From NCBI GenBank assembly GCA_040004035.1, contig JAMPLN010000001.1: a stretch of 64,000 nucleotides of DNA; one strand, given 5' to 3'. The DNA comes from Microcoleus vaginatus_C. GTDB taxonomy: Bacteria; Cyanobacteriota; Cyanobacteriia; Cyanobacteriales; Microcoleaceae. Shown piece after piece: positions 1 through 8,170 of the stretch (positions are counted from its first letter, which is position 1; each line of letters opens with the position of its first letter). The notes beneath the pieces were generated by a model. The model did no database searches and was not told the origin of the DNA. It worked only from the letters and a program-made list of their open reading frames with translations. The translations under genes were made by a program, and so were the position numbers.

Positions 1-1438
1 GGCAAAAAGCACACCACAATCGCCCGATGATGGGGAATAATAATAAAATTAACGGCCACCACCACGCCCAAAAGATATTTAGGGCAAAATTATGTTGTCG
101 ATCTTGGGGAGCAACAAACAGGATAATTACCACCAATGCAAACACCCAGGTGGTAAACCAATAATTCACGCGATCGGGATACCAATCGCTCCGTAAAAAT
201 TGCCGAAATTTTGGATAAATATTTAATAAATTCAGCCGAAACTTTTGTTTCTTCGCTGCCTGGGCCCAAAACACTTCTTCCGTTAATACCTGACTCCCTT
301 GTGCTTGAACTAAGGCGCGATCGACCATTCCCTGCAATTCCTGCAAATTACCTGGAAAATCGTAGGCTTGTAAGCGGCGAATTGCTTCCGGTGTAACTTG
401 GGGCTTGACTAATTTCTTTTTGCGGCCAATGATATTGAGATAATAGTTGACTTGTGCCTCTAAATCTGTTTTTCGCACCCGCAAGGATGGGACTTTAATC
501 TTGTGTTGTGTCAGCTTATCTAGCTTGGGCTGCACAATTTCTGAGATTAAAATTATCCGGGCCTTACTAGAACGCGGTGGTCGCGGTATTTGTCCTTCCT
601 TGACAACTGGCGTATAGGTTCCCTCGGTTAATAATTGCTGAATTTGGGGGCATAATTGAGCGGGTAATTCTTGCACGTCATTTAAAATTAACGTCCCTTC
701 TCCCAACCATTCCAACAGCCCCGGTTTGCCGCCCAACCGCCCGAATAATTCCGCTCCATTGCTCTGAAGTAAAGCACTTTTAATCTGAATAATTGGCTCG
801 TTGCGGCGATGGGAACCGAAATGAATTAAAGCAGCTAAATTATCCTTTTCTAAACCAGGTTCGCCAGAGATTAACACCGATCGGCTGTCACTCGATGCCG
901 TGCGAATTTGTTGGCGCAATTTCACTGCATAACGACTATTGCCAATGACTCCCCGTCTCGCCCTAGGTACTAGATAGCTGCGGAGGGCATTTTGACGCTC
1001 TCGTTCGTAGGCGATTTCTGCTTCTAGCTGCTCTAATTTCGCCGCCAAACGTTGAGCGTAGGCTTCGGCGATCCGTGGATATCTTTCTAGCAAACCACGC
1101 CAACGATCGGCACTAATTACCCAAAATTGACACTCTGTCCGAGCAATAATTCGACTATCCGCAGGTTGCGATCGTTGAAGGGCCGATAAATTGACGATCG
1201 CCCCCGGCAACAAACTACTCGCCCACATTAAACCCGGTTGTTTGTGGCGGTATCGATCGGCCTGTCCTCGTTCTAGGATATAGAGATTAGTGACTGGTGT
1301 ATCTTCGATTACCACTCGAAATCCAGGGGGAAAAGTTGACATCTCCATTTCACCGGCGATCGCCTGTAAAATCTCGCGGGATAATATGCCTAATTCGGTG
1401 CTCGATTCGAGCCAGTTAACTAATGTTTCGGTAGACAT
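1..1438 (-). CDS. cNMP-binding / sigma54-activator-like AAA regulator with membrane 4Fe-4S tail (3' part outside window)
   Basis: My own reverse-strand translation gives an open frame from the ATG at 1438 to the window edge (about 479 codons, C-terminus missing). Residues about 1-120 resemble a cyclic-nucleotide-binding (Crp-type) domain. About 155-370 resemble a sigma54-activator AAA+ domain with a degenerate Walker A (GEPGLEKD) and an intact ILNDVQELP region. No GAFTGA loop is visible. From about residue 400 a Trp-rich hydrophobic segment begins, followed by GRLWCAFC, the start of a polyferredoxin-like membrane Fe-S module of the NosR/CcoG kind. Cyanobacteria are not known to carry sigma54, so classical enhancer activation is unlikely and a redox or cNMP sensor is more plausible. 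The gene reads away from the rest of the window, so its partners are not visible. Confidence 0.75.
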   Translation of the reverse strand, partial: MSTETLVNWLESSTELGILSREILQAIAGEMEMSTFPPGFRVVIEDTPVTNLYILERGQADRYRHKQPGLMWASSLLPGAIVNLSALQRSQPADSRIIARTECQFWVISADRWRGLLERYPRIAEAYAQRLAAKLEQLEAEIAYERERQNALRSYLVPRARRGVIGNSRYAVKLRQQIRTASSDSRSVLISGEPGLEKDNLAALIHFGSHRRNEPIIQIKSALLQSNGAELFGRLGGKPGLLEWLGEGTLILNDVQELPAQLCPQIQQLLTEGTYTPVVKEGQIPRPPRSSKARIILISEIVQPKLDKLTQHKIKVPSLRVRKTDLEAQVNYYLNIIGRKKKLVKPQVTPEAIRRLQAYDFPGNLQELQGMVDRALVQAQGSQVLTEEVFWAQAAKKQKFRLNLLNIYPKFRQFLRSDWYPDRVNYWFTTWVFALVVIILFVAPQDRQHNFALNIFWAWWWPLILLLFPIIGRLWCAFC

Positions 1439-1592
1439 CGCTTAGCGTCGGCGAAAGCCGAATCGTGGTAGTTGGTGTAGAATCTATATTTTTGTGCTAC
1501 ATCAATATTAACTGCTGGGAACGACTAGCATTTTGAGTTTGAGTGTGGTGTTAATTTTCTGTCTTCAGCATAGCCGATCGATACTCCCCGCT

Positions 1593-1931
1593 CTAATATA
1601 TTTTTTCTGCACGTCCTCCTGCAATCCTCACCTTAAAGGTATTCCCGATCGCGCGAGGCTGCCATCCAAGTTGCACTGCTTGCCTTATCCATTGTGCTGC
1701 ATCAGAGGGTGTTACTGGTTTCACTTCGTTAGTTGGAGTGAAACCTTGAGGATGAGGTCGATCGGTGATGATAACTAACACCGAACCCGGTTCGTCAGCG
1801 TGTTGGACAGCAACATGAAGATTTCCGCAAGCGTAGCATGATTGTGTATAAGTAGCTTGTCTTCGGATTAGCCAGATGAAAGGCTCCCCATCAACAATTA
1901 TTTTTCTGGTTCCTTTTTTCGGTATTGACAT
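1593..1931 (-). CDS. conserved hypothetical protein, 112 aa
   Basis: A small soluble protein with no recognised domain. It has a lone CxxC (CYAC) at about residues 33-36 and a basic N-terminus (MSIPKKGTRK). It ends in a basic, Gly-rich stretch (VRIAGGRAEK). The sequence looks like a real compact protein: hydrophobic strands alternate with charged turns. It lies just downstream, on the same strand, of a decayed toxin-antitoxin pair, and it may have belonged to that accessory patch. A metal-binding or nucleic-acid-binding role is possible from the CxxC but not shown. Confidence 0.55.
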   Translation of the reverse strand: MSIPKKGTRKIIVDGEPFIWLIRRQATYTQSCYACGNLHVAVQHADEPGSVLVIITDRPHPQGFTPTNEVKPVTPSDAAQWIRQAVQLGWQPRAIGNTFKVRIAGGRAEKIY

Positions 1932-1979
1932 AGTTTGCTAAGCTCGTTAGCGTAAAGCTAAAAATCGCACTTGCCATTC

Positions 1980-2224
1980 TCATTCTCCTTCCAGACTGCA
2001 CTCAGCTATTAGCAAAATTTCCTCGATCGCCAAACCTACGGAAAAACGGCGACTGACTTCAAATAAGCCAGGCATTGCAAGACCTGCTTGCATTCGTTCA
2101 TAGGCGAAGTTGGTCATCGTTGCTACATCGCTTGAACGCGGACAATATCAACGTCGGGATTCCGCCGCAGAATACCTCGGACAATCTAATTGTTAAAGTT
2201 CTCGTCTGCCAAGAATCGCAGCAT
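1980..2224 (-). pseudogene. decayed DUF5615 PIN-like toxin
   Basis: The reverse strand starts with M-L-R-F-L-A-D-E-N-F-N-N, the hallmark N-terminus of DUF5615 (PIN-like) toxins, then hits an in-frame TAG. It resumes with IVRGILRRNPDVDIVRVQ and meets a second stop. The segment that normally follows (the LSGADDP...LLTHD part holding further acidic residues) is missing. The end (FAYERMQAG...GLFEVSRR...IAEC-SLEGE) is recognisable. Two stops plus an internal deletion make it non-functional. It begins 7 nt after the stop of the adjacent DUF433 remnant, the usual antitoxin-toxin order. Confidence 0.7.
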
Positions 2225-2230
2225 ATAAAA

Positions 2231-2566
2231 CTACCCTTTTTGGTTGCGTCTTGCTAATAGGCGATCGCGTATTCCAACTGGGTTAAAACGCCTTTCTGCT
2301 TCCTGCTGAACTTCTGCGGCAAGACGTTGACGTTCCATCAGATAAGCGTTAACTTCGGATTGGTGTCGCAAGTAGTAGCCGAGCGCAAAATAATAAATAT
2401 CGGAAAGTTGAAGAGACGGGTACTGTTACCTAATTTCTTCTGCTGTGCATCCTTCAAGAAAAGCTGTAATGAGTGTATCTCGGGTGACGCGGGTTCTGCT
2501 AACGCGAATCACACCCTTTGCATCAGCCACCAGCGGAATTGGTTCAGCCGTAGGAACAAGTAGCAT
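2231..2566 (-). pseudogene. DUF433 antitoxin remnant with in-frame stop
   Basis: Reverse-strand translation gives a DUF433-type protein: an N-terminal VADAKGVIRVSRTRVTRDTL segment, AFLEGCTAEEI, then QYPSLQLSDIYYFALGYYL and a charged C-terminal helix ending RRNQKG. A TAA stop interrupts it right after AEEIR, in the same frame, exactly where intact homologues continue into the QYPSL motif. The protein would therefore be truncated before its second helical part unless the stop is read through. It sits immediately upstream of the broken DUF5615 toxin. A decayed type II toxin-antitoxin module is the simplest reading. Confidence 0.65.
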
Positions 2567-2962
2567 TTTGAGATTGATGGCAGTGTTAGTTTTCTCTCTT
2601 TAGCTTAGCAGTTTGCTAAAGTCGATCGCCTTTACAATCAGGATAAGTTCTGGGTTGTGAATTTAGCTTGGCTGTGAGAGGATGTATCAAAAATATGTAT
2701 TTATGAAACTCAAAATTTTGACGGGCTCCTGACAGGCTTAGGATCGCGAATTAAATAATTTACACAAGTTTGTGGGGAGTAGGGGTTGGGCCAGAAAGCC
2801 CGTCCAGAAAGAGCGGGCGGGATGCCCATCCCACAAGAACCATCACGCATTGTAAGTTATTTAATTCTCATTCCTTAGTTGTTTCGGCCATCACAACACC
2901 GCTCTTTTGTCAACCCAGCCGTGCGGGAAATAATCGCTTTTTTTGCGATACTCTTCCATATA
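2567..2962. other. gene-poor spacer with a palindromic repeat
   Basis: I see no convincing gene here. The stretch around 2780-2840 holds GC-rich paired words (GCCCGTCC... GAGCGGGCGGGATGCCCATCCC) resembling the palindromic family found more clearly at 3199-3295. Short reading frames across it are low-complexity translations of the repeat. Confidence 0.5.
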
Positions 2963-3124
2963 TTAGCACTGGGATTCTGAACGGAGAAGCCGTTTGAAAT
3001 CTGATACTATTGTTCCCACAATTCCGGGAGTGATAAAGAAGGACATCGCTACACCAATGCTAGCAGCAGGAACCAGCATAATTAGCGCTAATTGTGCATT
3101 TTGGCGCTCGCTATATTCGAGCAT
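2963..3124 (-). CDS. possible 53-aa single-pass membrane protein
   Basis: A short reverse-strand frame begins MLEYSERQNAQ, continues into one hydrophobic helix (LALIMLVPAASIGVAMSFFI) and ends with a short basic tail (SDFKRLLRSESQC). An AAGGA ribosome-binding-like stretch lies 6 nt before the ATG. The charged-hydrophobic-charged pattern and the ribosome-binding-like motif support a real small membrane protein. I do not recognise the family. It could also be the surviving end of a larger decayed gene, since its neighbourhood is rich in remnants and repeats. Confidence 0.4.
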   Translation of the reverse strand: MLEYSERQNAQLALIMLVPAASIGVAMSFFITPGIVGTIVSDFKRLLRSESQC

Positions 3125-3195
3125 TCTACATCCTTCACGGCGACGCTCACTTTGAGTTAAAAGCTAACAGCTTGTCAGCTATTAATAAGCTTTTT

Positions 3196-3297
3196 ATGAA
3201 CGGGCAAGATGCCGGTTCCACAAGAAAATTTACTCTTTGGGGAACAGGCATCTTGCCTGTTATTGTTGTGTGGAACAGGCATCTTGCCTGTCCTTGT
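3196..3297. repeat. cluster of three palindromic repeats (core ACAGGCATCTTGCCTGT)
   Basis: Three copies lie in about 100 bp: an inverted variant near 3199-3224 (GGGCAAGATGCCGGTTCC) and two direct copies at about 3240-3263 and 3272-3294 (GGAACAGGCATCTTGCCTGT). Each core can fold into a 7-bp stem with a three-base loop. Another copy occurs near 12880-12905. Function is unknown. The position downstream of uppP could let the hairpins act in termination. Confidence 0.8.
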
Positions 3298-3309
3298 AAT
3301 TATAACAAC

Positions 3310-4212
3310 CTACACATTTTTCACTGCCCCACCTGCGAGCGCCGTTAAAATGGCTACGCCAAAAGCTAGCCGATACAACACAAATATCCACGTCTTTTGA
3401 GTTTGCAGGAACTTCATTAGCCACGCGATCGACAAATAAGAAAACACAAATGACGAAATCGTTCCCACTATCAAAGCTGCAACTCCAGCATCGCCGATTC
3501 CTTGTGCCAAATCACCCTTTAATTCCACTAATCCAGCCAGAGTAATTGCCGGAATTCCCAATAAAAAAGAAAACCGCGCGGCGGCAGGTCTTTCCAATCC
3601 CATGAACAATCCTGCTGTTAGAGTGGAACCCGATCGCGAACACCCCGGAATCAATGCAATTGCTTGAGCTAATCCCATCAAAATTCCGTCTAAGACAGTT
3701 AACTTTTCATAAGTGCGATTGCGCTTGCCAATTTTTTCTGCTGTTGCTAATAGTAGCGACATGACTATCGAAGCAATGGCGATGCTGGCCAAACTCCTGA
3801 GCGGCGACTTGTCAAAATCTGGAACCAATGCCTTGATTAGCAGCCCAAAAAAGACTATAGGTATTGTTCCCAAAACCAGTGCCACCGCCATTTGAAACTC
3901 ATGCGATTTGTAGTTGCGCTGCACCACGGCTTCTACGGCACCAACAGTTATATTTGTCAAGTCTTTCCAGAAATACCAAAGCACTGCAATAATGCTGCCC
4001 AACTGAATCACAGCAGTATAAGCAACTCCGGGATCGCCCCATCCTAGGGCGATCGGCACTACCTTTAAATGAGCGCTGCTGCTGATGGGCAAAAACTCTG
4101 TTAATCCTTGCACAATCCCTAAAACAAGGGCCTGCACCAGATTGATTTGAGCAGACCCGGAAACATCAGCAGCGGGCGTTTGGGCGAGGAGTGCGTCAAG
4201 CAAAGCTATCAT
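3310..4212 (-). CDS. uppP: undecaprenyl-diphosphatase UppP/BacA
   Basis: A 300-aa polytopic membrane phosphatase of the BacA/UppP family. It recycles undecaprenyl diphosphate to undecaprenyl phosphate for peptidoglycan and glycan export. Family motifs are clear: GLTEFLPISSSAHL at about residues 36-49 and PGCSRSG near residue 190, the two loops that form the active site. Hydrophobic helices fill the rest. Length matches cyanobacterial homologues. The N-terminus has a short extra segment (about 25 aa) before the first helix. It is a single gene on the reverse strand with a 322-bp spacer upstream. Confidence 0.95.
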   Translation of the reverse strand: MIALLDALLAQTPAADVSGSAQINLVQALVLGIVQGLTEFLPISSSAHLKVVPIALGWGDPGVAYTAVIQLGSIIAVLWYFWKDLTNITVGAVEAVVQRNYKSHEFQMAVALVLGTIPIVFFGLLIKALVPDFDKSPLRSLASIAIASIVMSLLLATAEKIGKRNRTYEKLTVLDGILMGLAQAIALIPGCSRSGSTLTAGLFMGLERPAAARFSFLLGIPAITLAGLVELKGDLAQGIGDAGVAALIVGTISSFVFSYLSIAWLMKFLQTQKTWIFVLYRLAFGVAILTALAGGAVKNV

Positions 4213-4534
4213 TAGTTGTAAATTCCCAGTTGTCAGTTTCTAGTAATCAGTTGAATTTAATATCTTGCACCCTTCTGGGAAGCTAGAAGCCCACCCCACC
4301 ACAAATAAATTTTATTGTGGCGCGGACACTTCCATCCCGCCCGTGAAAAGCCGATCGCAAATAGTGCTCTTCAGTCATTATAATCGCCTTGTAGATGGGC
4401 ACTATCAGCAATTTATGCTAGTCGAGCCGAAACTACTTTAACCTACTCACCAACATTTGCCTACATTTTGCTGATAAACTTAGGAAAGTTTTTGCATCTG
4501 ATTTCGCTTTCCTTACAGCAACTGCCAACACCCT
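4213..4534. other. divergent promoter region between uppP and the PSI-factor gene
   Basis: Contains a small hairpin (CCACAAATAAA / TTTATTGTGG, 4299-4320) set in GC-rich repeat-like sequence. No reading frame is convincing. Promoters for the two divergent neighbours must lie here, but I could not assign boxes confidently. Confidence 0.5.
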
Positions 4535-5146
4535 ATGATATTTCCTGAGAACAAAAATTCAATTGTTACTCCTGCTTCTGGCCTGGGCTTGCTGAAGCGA
4601 ATTTTGTCAGCCAGTCTTTTAACAGTGGCGATCGCACTTAGCTTGATACTGCTAACCGGCACGCCACCAGCCTTAGCAACTCTCACCGACGATCGCTTTG
4701 ACGGTACAATCTTTGCCCTCTACGCCGGCAACGGTTCCCTAGTTCCTCCTAAAGTCAAGCTTGCAGATTCTTTCAAACGCCATAAACCCGTCCTGTTAGT
4801 TTTTTATACTGATGACAGCAGCGACTCGAAGCAATATGCGATCGTCGTCTCTCAACTCCAGGAATTTTACGGCCGCGAAGCCGATTTTATGCCCATAAGC
4901 ATTGACTCTTTGCCTCCGCAACCGTCACCGGAACTCACCGAACCGAGCCATTATTACGAAGGTTTCGTACCTCAAACTCTCATCCTCGACCAATCGGGAA
5001 AAGTAGTTTTTAACGAGAAAGGACAAATACCATTTGAACAGGTAGATGATGCTTTTCGGAAAGTATTTGATTTGCTGCCGCGAGCAAAATCACTTCCGCT
5101 CAAACGCCGCGTTGTGAACGAACTTAATGTCGAATTATCCAAGTAA
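4535..5146 (+). CDS. thioredoxin-like thylakoid/lumenal protein (photosystem I accumulation factor type)
   Basis: A 203-aa protein with a basic N-terminus, a hydrophobic helix at residues 23-41 and a likely signal-peptidase site after ALA (about residue 48), so it is exported or lumenal. The mature part follows a thioredoxin-like pattern (HKPVLLVFYTDD, then FVPQTLILDQSGKVVF) but has no CxxC, so it is not a redox-active thioredoxin. It resembles the cyanobacterial family annotated as thylakoid membrane photosystem I accumulation factor. I recognise this from the mature N-terminus (LTDDRFDGTIFALYAGNGSL). The assignment is from memory, not a search. Confidence 0.65.
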   Translation: MIFPENKNSIVTPASGLGLLKRILSASLLTVAIALSLILLTGTPPALATLTDDRFDGTIFALYAGNGSLVPPKVKLADSFKRHKPVLLVFYTDDSSDSKQYAIVVSQLQEFYGREADFMPISIDSLPPQPSPELTEPSHYYEGFVPQTLILDQSGKVVFNEKGQIPFEQVDDAFRKVFDLLPRAKSLPLKRRVVNELNVELSK

Positions 5147-5225
5147 TAGGTAAGGGCTAATTGCTAGTCGTTATAGCAATTTTTAAGGAGGCATTAACAG
5201 AGTTTTTTTGTCTTATATTGGGTAA

Positions 5226-5243
5226 GGTGCGCCCGGTCGCACC
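5226..5243. repeat. GGTGCGC/GCGCACC small palindrome, copy 1
   Basis: The hairpin GGTGCG-CCCGGT-CGCACC is preceded by GTAA and followed by CTAC. Related copies are at 42786-42802 and 46926-46942. All three are intergenic. Confidence 0.7.
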
Positions 5244-5260
5244 CTACATTTAGGGTGATA

Positions 5261-5301
5261 CAGTCAACAGTCAACAGTCCAGAGTCAACAGTCAACACTC
5301 A
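5261..5301. repeat. TCAACAG heptamer tandem repeat (STRR type)
   Basis: Imperfect direct repeats of the 7-mer (GTCAACA)n. Further tracts are at 26616-26643 and, in reverse orientation, at 33607-33635. Such short tandem heptamers are common in filamentous cyanobacteria. The spacing is uniform with no unique spacers, so it is not CRISPR. Confidence 0.85.
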
Positions 5302-5393
5302 AGCATCAACCGTGATTCTGCCTCAGTAATTCTTTACAAACACCATCTCGGATATCAGGGCAAAATGGACGTGAACTATTTAAACTATAAACC

Positions 5394-6455
5394 ATGAGTA
5401 GAACCTTAATTCCTGTGATTCTGGCCGGCGGTAAAGGTGAACGTTTCTGGCCACTGAGTCGCAAGCAGCGGCCCAAGCAGTTTTTGAGTCTCGACGGTAG
5501 TGGCAAGAGTTTGCTGCAAGCTACAGCGGAAAGACTATTAACATTAGGTAACGGCTGGGACGATTTGTGGGTGGTAACGTCGGAAATGTTGGCTGCGGGA
5601 GTCCGGGAACAGTTGCCGCTGTTACCTCCTGAGAATTTGCTGGCGGAACCGGAGGGCCGGGATACTGCGCCGGCGGTGGCCTGGACTGCTATAGAAACTG
5701 CCAAGCGTTACGGTGAGGATGCGGTGGTGGGTTTTTTCCCGGCGGATCACTGGATTGGGGAACCAGAGGAGTTTGTCAAGACTTTGGAGGCGGCGGCCGA
5801 GTTGGCGAAAAATCAGGATGCGATCGCCACTTTGGGAGTAAAACCGAGTTATGCTTCCACCGGCTACGGCTACATCGAACAAGGCGAGGAAATTGGCAGT
5901 TTTGCCGGTTTTCCGGCCTATCGGGTGGCCAGGTTTACCGAAAAGCCCGATCGCCCAACTGCTGAAGAATTTGTAGCCAGCGGCAAGTTTAGTTGGAACG
6001 GCGGAATTTTTGTCTTTCGAGTTGGAACTGTCTTGACAGAATTGCGAAATCATGTACCGGAAATGATGGCAGCTTTGGAAGCAAAAGGCGCGCAGGCTTA
6101 CTCGGAATTACCCAAAATTAGCATCGATTACGCCCTGATGGAGAAGACGCAAAAAGCTTGTGTTCTGCCCGTAGGCTTTAGCTGGGACGATTTGGGAGAT
6201 TGGAATGCGATCGGTCGTTTGCTGCAAGGAGACAAACCGAATGTCGAGTTAGCAAAACACGTCGGAATTGACACCAAAGGTGGCATTTTTTATGCAGCGG
6301 ATGAGAATGAAGTCATCGTCACCATTGGTTTAGAAGATGTGGTAGTTGTCAGAGATGGCAATGTGACTTTGATTGTGAAAAAGGACAGGACGCAGGAGAT
6401 TAAACAGGTAATCAAGGTATTGGGAGAAGATGACAAATTGAAAGATTTGTTATGA
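5394..6455 (+). CDS. manC: mannose-1-phosphate guanylyltransferase
   Basis: A 353-aa nucleotidyltransferase making GDP-mannose from mannose-1-phosphate and GTP, for polysaccharide and glycan synthesis. The signature LAGGKGERFWPLSR...PKQFL is at residues 10-31. FTEKPDRP (about residue 183) and WNGGIFVF (about 203) are the sugar-binding motifs. It lacks the C-terminal cupin isomerase domain of bifunctional ManC/AlgA enzymes, so it is the short form. It stands alone. A phosphohexomutase that could supply its substrate lies 37 kb away. Confidence 0.92.
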   Translation: MSRTLIPVILAGGKGERFWPLSRKQRPKQFLSLDGSGKSLLQATAERLLTLGNGWDDLWVVTSEMLAAGVREQLPLLPPENLLAEPEGRDTAPAVAWTAIETAKRYGEDAVVGFFPADHWIGEPEEFVKTLEAAAELAKNQDAIATLGVKPSYASTGYGYIEQGEEIGSFAGFPAYRVARFTEKPDRPTAEEFVASGKFSWNGGIFVFRVGTVLTELRNHVPEMMAALEAKGAQAYSELPKISIDYALMEKTQKACVLPVGFSWDDLGDWNAIGRLLQGDKPNVELAKHVGIDTKGGIFYAADENEVIVTIGLEDVVVVRDGNVTLIVKKDRTQEIKQVIKVLGEDDKLKDLL

Positions 6456-6549
6456 TGTAAGTACGGCACAGATTGGGCAGGCGAATACAAAGGATTAATC
6501 ACTCTTTATCCAGACTTTCGTTTATTAATCTGTGTCGTACTTTACTATT

Positions 6550-7263
6550 CTACTTTTGTTGTTCGCACTTCCACTCAAGCCATTTTTGTAGCAGAGTCAT
6601 AATTAAAGCATCTGCTTCGTATAGTGACATAGGTTCTTTTGGTGGAGCGTGCTTATCGACACCATGCCGTGCATCATCACCAATTGCGCTTTGACTATTA
6701 GCAGTATGCGTGAATTGGCTAATCTTATCTTTAGTTATCCACTGTTCAATCTTTTTTTTACCAGCATCTTTATGGACAATTTCATAAACTTTGTACAGAT
6801 TAATCCAGTTATGTTCAAAGTCCGTAATTTGTCTGAAGACATTTTTAACTATCTCGTCTTCTTCTGCCAGCTTCATCCAGGAGTCAAACTCTAAAATAGG
6901 GATTATATCTTGACCGCCTTCTAGTTGGATAGAAACAGAACAACTTGAACCCACGTTAATTGTGGCTGAAAGCGCACGCCGCCCATGACGCTTACCTTCT
7001 TCGTCAACTTCGTAGATCATATCAGGCTTAAGAAGTGGAAAATCTGTAAATTTAATCCTTGCAACAGCACTTATGTCTCGAAGAGGTTTAGTAGCTTCCC
7101 AATATACATCAGACACATTCGTTAGTGATTCCCAGCGCGAAGAAGTTAGGTAATATTTACTATTCTCTGTGATTACGCTAAATTCATCTGATGAACGCAG
7201 CAAGTTCGACAAATTGTCAAAATCCGACTTTTCAACATCTTCTAGTAAAACTAGCCATTTCAT
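6550..7263 (-). CDS. hypothetical protein, 237 aa
   Basis: I do not recognise this protein. It is soluble and charged, with no signal peptide or membrane helix. The start is well supported by a strong AGGAGG Shine-Dalgarno 6-7 nt before the ATG. A middle strand-rich part (SATINVGSSCSVSIQLEGG) is followed by helical, Trp-containing segments and a C-terminal helix (YEADALIMTLLQKWLEW). It has no same-strand partner nearby and looks like an accessory gene. Confidence 0.6.
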   Translation of the reverse strand: MKWLVLLEDVEKSDFDNLSNLLRSSDEFSVITENSKYYLTSSRWESLTNVSDVYWEATKPLRDISAVARIKFTDFPLLKPDMIYEVDEEGKRHGRRALSATINVGSSCSVSIQLEGGQDIIPILEFDSWMKLAEEDEIVKNVFRQITDFEHNWINLYKVYEIVHKDAGKKKIEQWITKDKISQFTHTANSQSAIGDDARHGVDKHAPPKEPMSLYEADALIMTLLQKWLEWKCEQQK

Positions 7264-7320
7264 TGAAAAAACCTCCTAATCGTAATCTTTAAGGAAATAC
7301 AACTGGCTTTTTTGCGATAT

Positions 7321-7398
7321 AAAGAGGAGAGACAATCGCCAATGGTGGCATTGCCTCTCCTCTATTCTGCCTGGGACTTTATTTTTTCCCAAGTCCCC
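7321..7398. terminator. two tandem hairpins (terminator region)
   Basis: AGAGGAGAGACAAT at 7323-7336 pairs with ATTGCCTCTCCTCT near 7349-7362 with one mismatch. A second stem, GGGACTT/AAGTCCC, spans 7373-7397. They sit 27 nt past the stop of the reverse-strand secreted-protein gene and probably end its transcript. Confidence 0.65.
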
Positions 7399-7424
7399 AA
7401 CAATTAACCGTTCCTCAAGAAGGA

Positions 7425-8051
7425 TTAATCAATCAGTTCCGGCGTAGGAACTTGTGCATTAATCTGAGCCTGAGAAAACGAGGGCAGAGCCCAAGTTGTC
7501 TCACCGGCTTTAAAAACTTTAGCAGGGGCAACATTCAATTGAATACCGCCCGTTCCTGCACTCGTTGTAGCAACTAGCTGCGTACCATCTACAACCTTAA
7601 TAGCAACCGGTTCAGCCAAAGAAACTGCCTGAGTCGCCGGGCCTAAAATAGCTTGAGTCCCTGCTGGCAAGTAAATACCATCGCAATCCCAATCATCATC
7701 TGTAATCTCACCCGCTGCCAGGAAATAAAGTTGCGTCGGCGATTTTTTCGGCTTATTCGCATAAACTGCCAGCGTTTGCCCGGTTTGATTGCGGCACTGA
7801 GCCCGCTTTTTAGCAGTTTCGATCACGTATTTCTGCATTTGCAATTCGGACAACCGCTGTTGGTACTGTTCAGGCGTATAACCCGCAGTCGAAGGATCGC
7901 TCTGAGCTGACAAAAGCTGATTCAATTCCTGTGTCACTTCCGCATAGTCAGCCCCCTTTGTGAAATCCTTGCCGGCCCAAGAAGGCTGAGCTACAGCTAA
8001 GTTTACGAAAAGCACTAAAGCCACCAGAATTAGTTTGAAAAACTTGCTCAT
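7425..8051 (-). CDS. secreted/lumenal conserved hypothetical protein
   Basis: A 208-aa protein with a clear signal peptide: K at residue 3-6, hydrophobic core 7-20, cleavage probably after SWA at residue 26. The first part of the mature protein is helical and Gln-rich (EVTQELNQLLSAQ...EQYQQRLSELQMQK). A beta-rich domain follows with two cysteines (AQCRNQ and WDCDG) that could form a disulfide. The family is unknown to me but looks cyanobacterial. A strong hairpin separates it from the upstream transporter gene, so it is probably its own transcription unit. Confidence 0.7.
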   Translation of the reverse strand: MSKFFKLILVALVLFVNLAVAQPSWAGKDFTKGADYAEVTQELNQLLSAQSDPSTAGYTPEQYQQRLSELQMQKYVIETAKKRAQCRNQTGQTLAVYANKPKKSPTQLYFLAAGEITDDDWDCDGIYLPAGTQAILGPATQAVSLAEPVAIKVVDGTQLVATTSAGTGGIQLNVAPAKVFKAGETTWALPSFSQAQINAQVPTPELID

Positions 8052-8098
8052 TTTTGTTGTCCTTTGTGTAAAAAATCAGAGTTTGTTCTTAGAAAACC

Positions 8099-8150
8099 CC
8101 TCCACTTTGCTGAAGTTATAAATTATTTTTCAACTTCAGCAAAGTGGAGG
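8099..8150. terminator. perfect 19-bp hairpin terminator
   Basis: The left arm CCTCCACTTTGCTGAAGTT (8099-8117) and right arm 8132-8150 are exact reverse complements around a 14-nt AT-rich loop. It lies 21 nt past the stop of the reverse-strand transporter gene and just upstream of the next reverse-strand gene, so it insulates the two. The reverse-strand read-out after the left arm is GGTTTTCT, a modest U tract. Confidence 0.85.
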
Positions 8151-8170
8151 AAACTTGAACTCTAGCTTGC

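Noticed and set aside
2770..3400. Short forward frames across the repeat cluster
   Set aside because: They translate palindromic repeats and the antisense of uppP.
5622..6053. 143-aa reverse frame inside the guanylyltransferase gene
   Set aside because: Antisense shadow of a recognised enzyme.
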